Assembly (NCBI GenBank): GCA_900539725.1
Contig: UQDI01000005.1
Location: 17,559-81,558 of the forward strand
Source: an uncultured Eubacteriales bacterium
GTDB lineage: Bacteria > Bacillota > Clostridia > Tissierellales > Peptoniphilaceae
Direction of reading: 5' to 3'
DNA: 64,000 nucleotides
Positions within the stretch are counted from its first letter, which is position 1. Each line of letters starts with the position of its first letter. The notes beneath the pieces were generated by a model, which worked only from the letters and a program-made list of their open reading frames with translations, made no database searches and was not told where the DNA came from. Below, piece by piece: positions 1 through 8,689 of the stretch. A program made the translations under genes and the position numbers.

Positions 1-40
1 TTTTTATGCGTAAAAACAATTAATAATTTATAGAAAGTAC

Positions 41-69
41 TTGACTTTTCTTATGAAATATGATATATT
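41..69 (+). promoter_or_regulatory. Promoter of the blaI-like operon
   Basis: TTGACT at 41-46 and TATATT at 64-69 are separated by 17 bases, and a TG one base upstream of the -10 box makes it an extended -10. It lies about 50 bases before the repressor gene. I see no clear BlaI-type operator (TACA-NN-TGTA) here. Confidence 0.6.
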
Positions 70-116
70 CGAGGTGAAAATATTAAGATAAATGAAAATG
101 AAATAGGAGGTATAAT

Positions 117-521
117 ATGGATTTATCAAATGGTGAATTACAAGTTATGGAGCTTCTATGGCAAGGAGATGTTTTAGATGAGAACGGAGAAATACAAGCT
201 TTAGAATTGTCCATAATTTTAAAAGAAAAATATGGAATTAGTAAAACTTCTGCTTATACATTCATCGGCAGATTAATAGAAAAGGGAGTCTTGGATAGGC
301 GTTATCCAAAATATACGATAAGTGTTATTATGTCGCGCGAAGAAGCTTTACTTAGCAAGCAAAAAGAAGCGTTTCAAAAATTATTTAAAGGATCTCTTGT
401 AAATATGTGTAAAACATTTTTAAGCACAGAAATAGTTTCAGAAGAAGAACTTGAAGAAATGAAAAACTTATTAGAAAATTTTGAGGTAGAGGATAGTAAA
501 GGTGATAGTAGACATATATAA
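117..521 (+). CDS. BlaI/MecI/CopY-family transcriptional repressor
   Basis: A winged-helix DNA-binding repressor of 134 residues, the usual size for the BlaI/MecI family. The N-terminal part (LSNGELQVMELLWQ, then a recognition helix region SKTSAYTFIGRLIEKGVL around residues 42-59) is typical, and the acidic C-terminal helix would be the dimerisation arm. Family members repress an operon until a partner M56 membrane protease triggers their cleavage. Here the next gene, overlapping by 20 bases, is such a protease, so the two form a sensor-repressor pair. No beta-lactamase or penicillin-binding protein gene is present in the window, so the regulated target is unknown. A good ribosome binding site (AGGAGG) lies 7 bases before the ATG. 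The family call is firm and the ligand is not known. Confidence 0.88.
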   Translation: MDLSNGELQVMELLWQGDVLDENGEIQALELSIILKEKYGISKTSAYTFIGRLIEKGVLDRRYPKYTISVIMSREEALLSKQKEAFQKLFKGSLVNMCKTFLSTEIVSEEELEEMKNLLENFEVEDSKGDSRHI

Positions 522-1875
522 TGAATATGCTTTGCTTAAAAGTTTTAAAAGCTTACTGCTTATAATATTAATATTAATTGTAAGAAAATTTTTAAACAGA
601 AAAGCTTTTAAATCAGCAAGTATTATTTTATGGGCGCTCTTATTTGCATACTTGATATGCCCATATCAAATTTTAATCAGAATTGAAGAATTTAACTCCA
701 ATAAGGTATTTAATTTTATATTATACATCTTAAGTTATATTGACTCAGTTATAAGATTAATGTCACAGAAAGCAAGTTATGTATTATATCCAATTAATCG
801 TTATATAGTAACAGTGATTATTTTGTGCTATGTTCTATATAAATATATAAAATTTGATAAAATTTTTAAAGACTCAAAAATAATACATGAAAATAAGTGC
901 ATAGATTATATAAAGTCTTTTAAATTAAGAAGGACAGTCAGTATTTATATAAATAATAATTTAAAAACACCAGTGACATATGGCTTATTGAAACATAAAA
1001 TAATTCTCCAGTCATATATACTAGATGATGAAGACTTATTAAAGTATGTTATGACGCATGAGCTAACGCATATAAAAAAATTTCATATCTTATTTAATCA
1101 TATAGTAAATCTTGTAGCTTGTGTATTCTGGTGTAATCCACTACTTATTGTAAGTTTGAAATATCTAGAGCAAGATATCGAAATCTTTACAGACAAAGAG
1201 GTCATTTCAAGATTGGGAGATACTATAGAAACGAGAAAAGATTACTGTAAGTCAATGTTTCAACTTATGAGCAATTCAGTAAAAAGAGATGAAGTAAGTT
1301 TAAAATTAAATCCAAATTTAGAAAGGATGATTATAATGAAAAATTACAAAAAAACAATACTAGGCACATTTATTTTTGCTTTAACATTTCTTTTTAGCAT
1401 ACCAGTTTTTGCTAGTGTAGTTAAATTAGAGAAAGATAGAATAGAAGTTATTGGAACAGAAGTAGAGTTTCAAAGTGTTGACAATTCTGATGGAAGAATT
1501 CATATTATAAGTGAAGAAGAATATAGTAAACTAAAATTAAATGACATATATACAGCAAAATTAAAATCTGTAAATGTGAATAATAATTTAAGACTTGGAA
1601 AATTAGAATATACTAATTATTTGTTTGATAATTCTAATTTAGGAGGATTAAATTATAATGGTTTTACACTTAATTTATCTGACTTAAGCTGTAATGGTGG
1701 CATTAAATATAATATTATTATTATGGAAAATAATAAATTAGTTTATGATAATGAGTTTAATGATAACGTGATAATTAAAATGAAGACAATGGAAGGATGT
1801 AAATATGAAGTATTAATAAGTAATAAATCAACAAACATATTAACTGGTGATATAAACATAAACGTTTATAAATAA
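502..1875 (+). CDS. M56-family (BlaR1-like) membrane metalloprotease/sensor
   Basis: A membrane zinc protease of 457 residues. Hydrophobic segments lie near residues 15-30, 38-56, 68-80, 100-117 and 195-215. The zinc motif HELTH is at residues 186-190, and a further hydrophobic helix lies around 284-306. After that comes an Asn-rich C-terminal segment of about 150 residues that would be outside the cell. In BlaR1/MecR1 the external domain is a penicillin-binding sensor. Here it is too short and lacks SxxK/KTG-type motifs, so the signal is not a beta-lactam bound in the standard way. GTG start at 502 overlaps the repressor gene by 20 bases, which implies translational coupling. Known family logic: signal binding activates proteolysis, which inactivates the BlaI-like repressor. 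Confidence 0.85.
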   Translation: MIVDIYNEYALLKSFKSLLLIILILIVRKFLNRKAFKSASIILWALLFAYLICPYQILIRIEEFNSNKVFNFILYILSYIDSVIRLMSQKASYVLYPINRYIVTVIILCYVLYKYIKFDKIFKDSKIIHENKCIDYIKSFKLRRTVSIYINNNLKTPVTYGLLKHKIILQSYILDDEDLLKYVMTHELTHIKKFHILFNHIVNLVACVFWCNPLLIVSLKYLEQDIEIFTDKEVISRLGDTIETRKDYCKSMFQLMSNSVKRDEVSLKLNPNLERMIIMKNYKKTILGTFIFALTFLFSIPVFASVVKLEKDRIEVIGTEVEFQSVDNSDGRIHIISEEEYSKLKLNDIYTAKLKSVNVNNNLRLGKLEYTNYLFDNSNLGGLNYNGFTLNLSDLSCNGGIKYNIIIMENNKLVYDNEFNDNVIIKMKTMEGCKYEVLISNKSTNILTGDININVYK

Positions 1876-1899
1876 TAGTTTTATTTATTATTAATATTA

Positions 1900-1941
1900 A
1901 AACAATTATATTTATAATGCTAGCTGTAATTATAATTGTTT
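1900..1941 (+). terminator. AT-rich hairpin after the M56 gene
   Basis: AAACAATTATA at 1900-1910 is perfectly complementary to TATAATTGTTT at 1931-1941, with a 20-base loop. It may be a weak terminator or mRNA 3' stem between the M56 gene and the lipoprotein. It lacks GC pairs and a long T run, so the call is tentative. Confidence 0.3.
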
Positions 1942-2031
1942 AATAAAACAATAGTGATATGAGGGTGCATTACTGATAATTATTTAATTTATATAAAATT
2001 TATGTAAGCTTGTTTAAAAAGGAGGATTATT

Positions 2032-2526
2032 ATGAACAAGAAAAAAATATTATTATTAACAACATTGTTAATTTTTACACTTTCATTATTTGCTTGCAAT
2101 AAAGATGTATCAAATAATGAAAAGGGTGATTCTAAGGAAAGCGTAGTTAAAACGTACAAATTTTTAAAAGTAAATGAAACAGAGATAGAAGCACAAGAAG
2201 TTATACTTTTAAATTACTTCTTAGAAGAAGATAAGAAGGAACTAGAAAGGTTAGAAATACCTGAAGATGAATATCCTGGAGGTTTTTATTATAAAGAATT
2301 AGATAATAAGGATATGCTAAAAGTTGATGAAAATACAAAAATAACGATTATTGATAACGCAGAGAAATATTCAAAGGATATTGGTGAAGACAGGAAATAT
2401 ACTTTTGAAAGTTTTAAAGATTTTGCTTCCTTATTTAAAACAAACGAGGATTTAGCAAATAGAATTTATATTGTTGAAACAAAAGATGGTAAAGTAATAA
2501 AAGCAGAGGAAAAACTTTTTAACTAG
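2032..2526 (+). CDS. Small lipoprotein of unknown function
   Basis: A 164-residue protein with a lipoprotein signal peptide: lysines after Met, a hydrophobic stretch, then LSLFAC with the lipid-modified Cys at residue 22. The mature part is acidic and lysine-rich and I recognise no domain. It has a strong ribosome binding site (AAGGAGG). It sits 156 bases downstream of the BlaI/M56 pair and just before a strong terminator, so it may be the regulated output or a sensor accessory of that pair. That is inferred only from position. It would be anchored on the outer face of the cytoplasmic membrane. Confidence 0.75.
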   Translation: MNKKKILLLTTLLIFTLSLFACNKDVSNNEKGDSKESVVKTYKFLKVNETEIEAQEVILLNYFLEEDKKELERLEIPEDEYPGGFYYKELDNKDMLKVDENTKITIIDNAEKYSKDIGEDRKYTFESFKDFASLFKTNEDLANRIYIVETKDGKVIKAEEKLFN

Positions 2527-2556
2527 TCATATTGCTAAATATGATCGGAAACATAT

Positions 2557-2590
2557 AAAAGGCGATTAGAATTATTTCTAGTCGCCTTTT
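2557..2590. terminator. Bidirectional intrinsic terminator
   Basis: A 15-bp stem (2557-2571 with 2576-2590, one G-U pair) with a TTAT loop; the arms begin AAAAGGCGATTAG. T-rich flanks on both sides let it end both the lipoprotein transcript and the convergent CofE-like transcript. Confidence 0.85.
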
Positions 2591-2604
2591 ATATTTATTC
2601 TTTA

Positions 2605-3798
2605 TTATTCTTCTGAAAAATTATCGAAGTAACCTTTGATGTAAACTATAGGAGTTCCTTTATCACCGCTACCACTTGTTAGGTCACAAAGGGAGCCTAT
2701 AAGGTCTGTTAATTGTCTCGGTGTTGTTCCTTGTGACTCCATCGAGCCAACTAGATTACTGTCTTTATTATGAATCTTTTCTTTAATGGCTTCTTCTAGT
2801 TCTTCGCCTTTTAATTCCGCAAAGCTATTGTCAGCGATGTACTTAAGTTTTATTTCGTTTGGTGTACCTTTTAAGCCATCTGTAAAAGCAGGGGAGACAA
2901 CTGGGTCAGCTAGTTCCCATATCTTACCAACCGGATCTTTGAAAGCGCCATCACCATAAACAAGGACTTCAATCTTTTTGCCAGTTTTTTCTAGAATTTT
3001 ATCTTGAATAGCGTAAACTATTTTTTCGCAATCTCTTGGGAATAGCTTTATCTTGTTTTCAGTAGACTTGTTTGAGCCAAGTAGACCATATTTTTCGTTA
3101 AAGCCTGAACCGTCAATGGATGTATCGAGTATTTCAGATAGACAGAATATCTTTTCTGCGCCTGCTTTTTTAAGCTTTTCTTTAGTTCTAATGCGAGTGT
3201 GTATACTGCATACTAAGATGTTTTTAGTGTATTTCAGTACATTTCTTTCGTTATTGCCAAATAGCATAACTGCTTCAGCGCCTGCTTCTTCGATTAATTC
3301 CTTGTAGTATTCAATGTAGTCAACATTAGTAAATATGTGCTTTGTATTTGGGAAGCATTTTTTGAATTCTTTTTCTTCTATTATCTCACCATATGGATTG
3401 ATGTCAAAGTTATCTAGCTCATCTGGGTCGCATAGGTGGTTACCAACTTCGTCATGAGGGTAACTAAATAAGACATATACTTTTTTGAACGCTTTAGCAA
3501 TACCTTTTAAGCAAATTGCAAATCTGTTTCTACTCATGATAGGGTGGATTAGAGCAACCTCATCGCAGTTAAATTTGTTTTTTACGTCATGAGTTATGTC
3601 ATCAACTGTTGCGAAGTTATTCATAGACTTAGCAACTATCGATTCAGTCAAGCCAACGACGTCTCTGTCATTAATTTTAAAATTACCGGCTTCGCTTGCT
3701 TTTAATATAGTGTCAACAGCGATGTCAACTATATCATCTCCAGCTTTTATTATAGGGCATCTCAAACCCATTACATTTGTACCAATATATCTTTTCAT
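2605..3798 (-). CDS. CofE-like protein (coenzyme F420-0:L-glutamate ligase family)
   Basis: A 397-residue protein matching the F420-0 gamma-glutamyl ligase family. The N-terminus GLRCPIIKAGDDIVDIAV leads into RDVVGLTESIVAKSM, the usual nucleotide/metal-binding start of CofE. A GSMESQGTTPRQLTD stretch and a GSGDKGTPIVYIKG end follow. CofE adds glutamate to F420 in archaea and actinobacteria. Fermentative Firmicutes of this kind are not known to make F420, so the substrate here is probably something else, such as another gamma-glutamyl acceptor. It is longer than classical CofE (about 250). It overlaps the preceding 5-formyl-THF cyclo-ligase gene by 4 bases, which hints at a role near polyglutamylated folate, though nothing in the sequence proves it. 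Confidence 0.75.
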   Translation of the reverse strand: MKRYIGTNVMGLRCPIIKAGDDIVDIAVDTILKASEAGNFKINDRDVVGLTESIVAKSMNNFATVDDITHDVKNKFNCDEVALIHPIMSRNRFAICLKGIAKAFKKVYVLFSYPHDEVGNHLCDPDELDNFDINPYGEIIEEKEFKKCFPNTKHIFTNVDYIEYYKELIEEAGAEAVMLFGNNERNVLKYTKNILVCSIHTRIRTKEKLKKAGAEKIFCLSEILDTSIDGSGFNEKYGLLGSNKSTENKIKLFPRDCEKIVYAIQDKILEKTGKKIEVLVYGDGAFKDPVGKIWELADPVVSPAFTDGLKGTPNEIKLKYIADNSFAELKGEELEEAIKEKIHNKDSNLVGSMESQGTTPRQLTDLIGSLCDLTSGSGDKGTPIVYIKGYFDNFSEE

Positions 3799-4370
3799 CT
3801 TGCTCTCCTTTGGAAATTTCTAATTTTTCTATCTGTTATAAGGACAGGAACTTTCATATCGTACCTGCTAATAATAACTCTATATACATATAGCTCCTCA
3901 AAATTGATAGCGACAATCTTAGTTCTCTTATCAAGTGAGGCTAAGAATCTGTCGTAGTAACCGCCGCCGTAGCCCAACCTGAAGCCTCTGTGGTCAAAGG
4001 CAACACCGGGAACTATGACTAGGTCAAGTTTATTTCTATCAAAATTTTCTTTCTTCTCTGGTTCTAGTATACCATAAGTAGATGGTTTTAGTTCATCAAA
4101 ATTTGTAATTTCTTGCAAAAAAAGACTTCTGTCTTCTTTGATTGATATAGGTAAGATGATTCTCTTGCCATTAGCAAGTGAAGTCTTGATAAAATCGTGA
4201 GTATTAACCTCGGTACCAAAGCTAGCAAAGGCCATGATATTAGTAGCGTTCTTATACTCGTGAGTAGCCATCAGCTTATCGATTATTATCTTTGATTTAT
4301 TAAGTCTATCTTCTTCGGAGATATTTTTTCTTGTCTCTAAGAGCTGAGATCTTAGTGTTTTCTTGTTCAA
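3795..4370 (-). CDS. fthC: 5-formyltetrahydrofolate cyclo-ligase
   Basis: Converts 5-formyl-THF to 5,10-methenyl-THF using ATP and returns the inhibitory storage folate to the one-carbon pool. The protein is 191 residues, normal for the family. It shows the N-terminal KKTLRSQLLETRKNIS basic segment and the C-terminal signature GFRLGYGGGYYDRFL, where the nucleotide and folate bind. The start is TTG at 4370, preceded by AAAGGGGG at a good distance. It is the first gene of a two-gene minus-strand operon with the CofE-like gene. The upstream region is shared with the divergent ftsE operon. Confidence 0.9.
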   Translation of the reverse strand: MNKKTLRSQLLETRKNISEEDRLNKSKIIIDKLMATHEYKNATNIMAFASFGTEVNTHDFIKTSLANGKRIILPISIKEDRSLFLQEITNFDELKPSTYGILEPEKKENFDRNKLDLVIVPGVAFDHRGFRLGYGGGYYDRFLASLDKRTKIVAINFEELYVYRVIISRYDMKVPVLITDRKIRNFQRRAR

Positions 4371-4403
4371 AGAAATTCCCCCTTTATTTTTTAAGCATTT
4401 TGT

Positions 4404-4433
4404 ATTATAATATATATGTATATTCTACCACAA
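4404..4433 (-). promoter_or_regulatory. Promoter of the fthC operon (divergent intergenic region)
   Basis: On the minus strand TTGTGG (4433-4428) and TATAAT (4409-4404) are 18 bases apart, upstream of the TTG start of fthC. The plus strand has an overlapping TATAAT at 4406-4411 that could serve ftsE, but its -35 is weak. Confidence 0.45.
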
Positions 4434-4465
4434 AACGATTATAAATGACAAGAGGTGTTATATTT

Positions 4466-5149
4466 TTGATTAGATTAGAAAACGTAAGTAAAAAATATGG
4501 CGAAGTTCTTGCTCTTAATGATATAAACATACACATCAAACCGGGTGAGTTTGTATTTTTGATAGGACCATCTGGGGCAGGCAAGTCAACTTTGACAAAA
4601 TTAATATTGAAAGAAATTAGGCCCACTAGCGGCAAAATATATTTGAACAATGAAGACATAACTGATGTTAGTAATAGAAAGATTCCATATATTAGAAGGT
4701 ATATAGGAGTTGTTTTTCAAGACTTTAGACTTTTACCTAATAAGACTGTTTATGAAAACGTTGCTTTTGCTATGGAGATTATTGGTAAGAAGCCTAGAGA
4801 GATTAGAAGAAGTGTGCCAATTATACTAAGCATGGTTGGTCTAAGTGACAAGGCAAAGTCTTATCCTCACCAACTTTCAGGAGGCGAGTGCCAAAGGACT
4901 GCCATTGCCAGAGCTTTAGTAAATAAGCCAGATGTTATCATTGCGGACGAGCCAACAGGTAACCTCGATTCAGATACTGCATGGGAAATAATGAACCTAC
5001 TGCAAGATATCAACAATAGAGGCACAACCATAGTCATGGCAACGCATGCGAAGAACATCGTTGACGAGATGAAAAAGAGAGTAATCACTTTAAACCACGG
5101 TAATGTTATAAGTGATGTTTATGAAGGTGGGTACTACTGTGAAATTTAG
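4466..5149 (+). CDS. ftsE: Cell-division ATP-binding protein FtsE
   Basis: The ATPase of the FtsEX complex, which activates peptidoglycan hydrolases at the division site or lateral wall. Walker A GPSGAGKST is at residues 34-42, the ABC signature LSGGECQR (Cys where Gln is common) follows, then Walker B VIIADEPTGNLD. I chose the TTG at 4466 because AGAGGTG lies 8 bases before it and the protein then starts MIRLENVSKKYG, as in other FtsE proteins (227 residues). An ATG at 4445 would add seven residues without a ribosome binding site. It overlaps ftsX by 11 bases and heads an eight-gene cluster. Confidence 0.95.
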   Translation: MIRLENVSKKYGEVLALNDINIHIKPGEFVFLIGPSGAGKSTLTKLILKEIRPTSGKIYLNNEDITDVSNRKIPYIRRYIGVVFQDFRLLPNKTVYENVAFAMEIIGKKPREIRRSVPIILSMVGLSDKAKSYPHQLSGGECQRTAIARALVNKPDVIIADEPTGNLDSDTAWEIMNLLQDINNRGTTIVMATHAKNIVDEMKKRVITLNHGNVISDVYEGGYYCEI

Positions 5150-6038
5150 AGAGATAATAAATATAATTAAAGACGGATTTAAAGGGATAGCAAGGCACTT
5201 CAACATGGCCTTAGCAGCAATAGTATCGATACTTTCGGTTTTATTAATACTTTCAACTGTATTGATTATAGTTTTAAGCGTTAATAAAGTTGTTGGAGAC
5301 ACTAAAGAAAAGATAAATGAAGTAAAGGTCTTCTTATTAGATGGTGTTGATGATGAAGGTATTAAGGACATGGAAGAGAAGCTCAAGGACATAGATGAAG
5401 TTAAAGAAGTTAAATTTATCTCCAAAGATGAAGGCCTAGAAAGCATGTTTGAACAATGGGAAAATAAGAGCTACTTACTTGAAGAATACAAGGAAGATAA
5501 TCCACTACCAAATGCATTCAAGATTCATGTTAATGATATAGAAAAGATAAATGATGTTGCTGGAGAGATCAAGATGATGCCAGGCGTTGAAGATGTAAGG
5601 TATTTATCTGATGAAGTAATACATTTACTTAAGATATCTAAGTATATGCAGATAGGCGGTTTTGGCTTAATCATAGCCTTAATATTCATCTCAATATTCT
5701 TGATATCCAATACTATAAGGTTATCCATAAGCTCAAGAAAGAAAGAGATTGAGATTATGAAGTATGTTGGAGCAACTAACGGCTACATCACTGGCCCATA
5801 TGTATTTGAGGGTATAATGATAGGTCTAATTGCAGCACTTATCGCAATGCTATGTGTAAAATTTGGCTACTCATATGTATATGATTATCTAGCTGGATCA
5901 AAAAATGGAATGCTTAGTGATGCCTTAGTTAGCCCAGAGAATATTATTACAGACTTTAGTATTATATTTGTCACTTTAGGAGTTGGAATTGGTATGCTTG
6001 GTAGCATCAGTTCACTTAAGAAGTTATTAAAGGTATAG
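5139..6038 (+). CDS. ftsX: Cell-division membrane protein FtsX
   Basis: Membrane subunit paired with FtsE. One N-terminal transmembrane helix (residues about 22-45) is followed by an extracellular loop of about 110 residues, which in the family binds the hydrolase or its activator. Three C-terminal helices then form the FtsX/MacB fold. The GTG at 5139 with AAGGTGGG just upstream is the most credible start. Upstream GTG and ATG codons from 5112 would extend it into ftsE without a good ribosome binding site. The following gene encodes a coiled-coil M23 peptidase, the expected partner. Confidence 0.94.
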   Translation: MKFREIINIIKDGFKGIARHFNMALAAIVSILSVLLILSTVLIIVLSVNKVVGDTKEKINEVKVFLLDGVDDEGIKDMEEKLKDIDEVKEVKFISKDEGLESMFEQWENKSYLLEEYKEDNPLPNAFKIHVNDIEKINDVAGEIKMMPGVEDVRYLSDEVIHLLKISKYMQIGGFGLIIALIFISIFLISNTIRLSISSRKKEIEIMKYVGATNGYITGPYVFEGIMIGLIAALIAMLCVKFGYSYVYDYLAGSKNGMLSDALVSPENIITDFSIIFVTLGVGIGMLGSISSLKKLLKV

Positions 6039-6046
6039 GTGATTAT

Positions 6047-7165
6047 TTGTTTAAGAAGAAGAGATTCATAATTGTTTTATTAATATTAGCTTTAAGTTTT
6101 CAAACTGTCTTTGCAGCTGGTAAGCTAAAAAACAAGAAGAAAAATGTTGACAAGAAGATAAAGGACACTAAAACTGAGATAAACACGAAACAAAAAGAAT
6201 CTACAAACGTTTATAACAATATAGTTAAGTATGGAAATAGTATTTCATCTTTAAACTCGAGTATAGATAGTCTTAATAACGCTATTAAAGATACTGACAA
6301 TAAGATAGCTCAAAAGACTATTGAGCTTGATGATGCTCAAAAAAGACTAAAAGAAAATGATGCTTTGTTTAGAAAGAGACTAAGGAGCATGTATATGAAT
6401 AGTGATGATAACTATGTTACAGTACTTCTTTCATCTAAATCTTTGGACGATTATCTTTCTAAGAAAAACATGGTTCAAAAGATGGCCAAGAGAGACCAGA
6501 ACCTCATCGCAAGCATTGAAGGCGAAGTTGATAACATTGTTAAGATAAAATCTTCACTAGAAAGCTTAAAGAACACTCAAGTTGAGAATAAAAACAAACT
6601 AGCTAGTCAAAAAGATGAAGTAACTAAGTTAAAATCAGAACAAGAAAAACAATTTTCAATATTAAAAAATGATATAGAGAAGGCAAAGAAGAGTCTGGCA
6701 AAACTCGAGCAAGACTCTAAGAACTTAGGAGCACAAATACTTAAGCTTCAATCTAATTCTCAAAAGTTTGTAGGCGGTAAACTTGGATGGCCACTACCTG
6801 GTCATACTAGAATTAGTTCAGGCTATGGATATAGAAATCATCCTATATTTAAGATAAAAAGATTACACACTGGTATTGACATACCTGCTCCAGCAGGAAC
6901 AAATATCGTCGCAGCAGCTGATGGCACAGTAATTTTCTCTGGCAAATATGCTGGCTATGGCAACCTAATACTGGTTGACCATGGAGGAAAGATAGTTACT
7001 GGCTACGGACACTGCTCGAGATTACTAAAGAGCAAGGGAGCGAAAGTTAAAAAAGGTCAAGCAATAGCCAAAGTTGGATCAACTGGCTTCTCAACTGGTC
7101 CTCACTTACATTTTGAAGTAAGAAAGAACGGTAATTTCACAAACCCAATAAATTGGCTTAGATAA
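6047..7165 (+). CDS. EnvC/PcsB-like murein hydrolase with M23 peptidase domain
   Basis: A secreted 372-residue protein: signal peptide (about residues 1-24, cleaving near VFAA), a long coiled coil (about 25-235), then an M23/LytM domain. The zinc-site residues are visible: HTGID with His274 and Asp278, and GPHLHFEV near residue 356. EnvC-type proteins with intact zinc ligands, like this one, may cut peptidoglycan cross-links themselves. The coiled coil would dock on FtsX, encoded immediately upstream. TTG start at 6047 has AGGTG 5 bases upstream. It is followed 11 bases later by ctpA. Confidence 0.92.
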   Translation: MFKKKRFIIVLLILALSFQTVFAAGKLKNKKKNVDKKIKDTKTEINTKQKESTNVYNNIVKYGNSISSLNSSIDSLNNAIKDTDNKIAQKTIELDDAQKRLKENDALFRKRLRSMYMNSDDNYVTVLLSSKSLDDYLSKKNMVQKMAKRDQNLIASIEGEVDNIVKIKSSLESLKNTQVENKNKLASQKDEVTKLKSEQEKQFSILKNDIEKAKKSLAKLEQDSKNLGAQILKLQSNSQKFVGGKLGWPLPGHTRISSGYGYRNHPIFKIKRLHTGIDIPAPAGTNIVAAADGTVIFSGKYAGYGNLILVDHGGKIVTGYGHCSRLLKSKGAKVKKGQAIAKVGSTGFSTGPHLHFEVRKNGNFTNPINWLR

Positions 7166-7176
7166 CGGAGGATAAA

Positions 7177-8409
7177 ATGAAATCAAAGAAAGTATTAATA
7201 ACAATATTGGTCCTAGCTTTATTCTTTACAAGTAATCTTATTTCGTACAATATTGGCAATTCAAAGAGTAAAGGTGTTGATTCGAAGATCATTGCCAAAA
7301 AAGAAGATAACGAAAAGACGGATAAAAAACTTGATGACGAATATGTTTTAGAGAGAATAAATGAAGTTAAGAGTATGATTGACAAAAATTACTATAAGAA
7401 GGCTGATGATTACGACGTTCTTATTGGCATGCTTAAAGGCGCTGTAAGTAGTTTAAATGATCCATACTCATACTATATGACTGAAGATGAATACAAAAAG
7501 TTTAATGAAGAGACCGATGGAGAGTTCGCTGGTCTTGGTATATACGTAAGTGGGTCAATTGATGACAACTTGATTACTATAGTTTCACCAATGAAGGGCA
7601 CACCAGCTGATAGAGCGGGCTTAAAGACTGATGATAAGATCATAAAGATTAACGGAGAAGACTTTACTGCTGATAAGATGGATGACGCTGTAAAGATTAT
7701 GAGAGGTAAACCTGGTGAAAAGGTTAAAATCACTATATTAAGAAGAGATAAAAACGGTAAGGCACAATTCTTAGACTTTGATATAGTTAGAGAAATAATC
7801 AAAGTGCAAACTGTTTCATCAAAGCTTTTAAAAGATAATATTGGCTATATAAACATATCAGGTTTTGATACACCAACATATAATGACTTCTACAAGCAAT
7901 ACAAAGATCTTAAGAAGCAAGGCATGACTAAGCTAATACTAGATTTAAGAAATAATCCTGGTGGACTTTTAACAACATCAACACAAGTAGTTAACACTTT
8001 TCTTGATGGCGGACTAATCATGTATACGCTTGATAAGCAAAACAATAAAGAAACAATAAACGCTACTAAAGGCGCAGACGATATCAAGATAGTTGTTCTT
8101 GTTAATAAGGGCTCTGCATCAGCTTCAGAGATTGTTGCTGGCGCGCTTAAAGATAGAAAGAGAGCAACTATAGTTGGTACACAAACATTTGGTAAGGGCA
8201 TAGTACAAACTGTATACAATATGCCAGATGGTGAAGGCCTAAAACTTACAACAAGCGCTTATTACACACCTAGCGGAGTTAATATACACGGCAAGGGCAT
8301 AGCGCCAGATGTAAAAGTAGAATTAAATGAAGAAGTAAAAACTATATCTATAGATAATCTTGACAAAGATAATCAAATACAAAAAGCTATAGAAATATTA
8401 AACAAATAG
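7177..8409 (+). CDS. S41-family C-terminal processing peptidase (CtpA-like)
   Basis: A membrane-anchored or secreted serine protease of 410 residues. An N-terminal signal anchor (residues about 5-24) is followed by a helical segment, a PDZ domain (about 100-190, with GLGIYVSG and GTPADRAGLK) and the S41 catalytic domain. The catalytic dyad is visible as Ser in NKGSASASE (about 313-317) and Lys340 in FGKGIVQ. Family members trim C-termini of exported proteins, and CtpA-like proteases next to FtsEX often control hydrolases. It lies between the M23 hydrolase and ydbC in one operon. Confidence 0.92.
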   Translation: MKSKKVLITILVLALFFTSNLISYNIGNSKSKGVDSKIIAKKEDNEKTDKKLDDEYVLERINEVKSMIDKNYYKKADDYDVLIGMLKGAVSSLNDPYSYYMTEDEYKKFNEETDGEFAGLGIYVSGSIDDNLITIVSPMKGTPADRAGLKTDDKIIKINGEDFTADKMDDAVKIMRGKPGEKVKITILRRDKNGKAQFLDFDIVREIIKVQTVSSKLLKDNIGYINISGFDTPTYNDFYKQYKDLKKQGMTKLILDLRNNPGGLLTTSTQVVNTFLDGGLIMYTLDKQNNKETINATKGADDIKIVVLVNKGSASASEIVAGALKDRKRATIVGTQTFGKGIVQTVYNMPDGEGLKLTTSAYYTPSGVNIHGKGIAPDVKVELNEEVKTISIDNLDKDNQIQKAIEILNK

Positions 8410-8419
8410 GAGAATTAAA

Positions 8420-8680
8420 ATGGCAAAAGATTTTGAATACGAAATACTAGAACAATTAGGAGAATTTTCTAACAATGGAAGAGGCATGGTTAAAGAAGTA
8501 AACGTTATTTCATGGAACGGTGCCGATGGCAAAGTTGACATTAGAAACTGGAGAGAAGACCACAGCAGGATGGGTAAGGGCATATCCCTAACACATGCTG
8601 AAGCAAGAAAGTTAAGAGATTTATTAAACGATATAGACTTAGGTTCAGATGATGAATCTAATGAAGACGAAGAAATATAA
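8420..8680 (+). CDS. YdbC-family PC4-like ssDNA-binding protein
   Basis: An 86-residue protein of the YdbC family, whose fold resembles the eukaryotic transcription cofactor PC4. Such proteins bind single-stranded DNA as dimers. The conserved core is MVKEVNVISWNG, then DIRNWREDHSRMGKGISLT and an EARKLRDLL helix. The C-terminal tail is very acidic. Cellular role is not established; a function in transcription or DNA repair is plausible given the neighbouring uvrB and uvrA. Good ribosome binding site; 10-base gap after ctpA. Confidence 0.85.
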   Translation: MAKDFEYEILEQLGEFSNNGRGMVKEVNVISWNGADGKVDIRNWREDHSRMGKGISLTHAEARKLRDLLNDIDLGSDDESNEDEEI

Positions 8681-8689
8681 TTTATTTAG

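Noticed and set aside
3053..3823. Two plus-strand open frames opposite the CofE-like gene
   Set aside because: They mirror conserved family motifs of the minus-strand gene and lack start signals.
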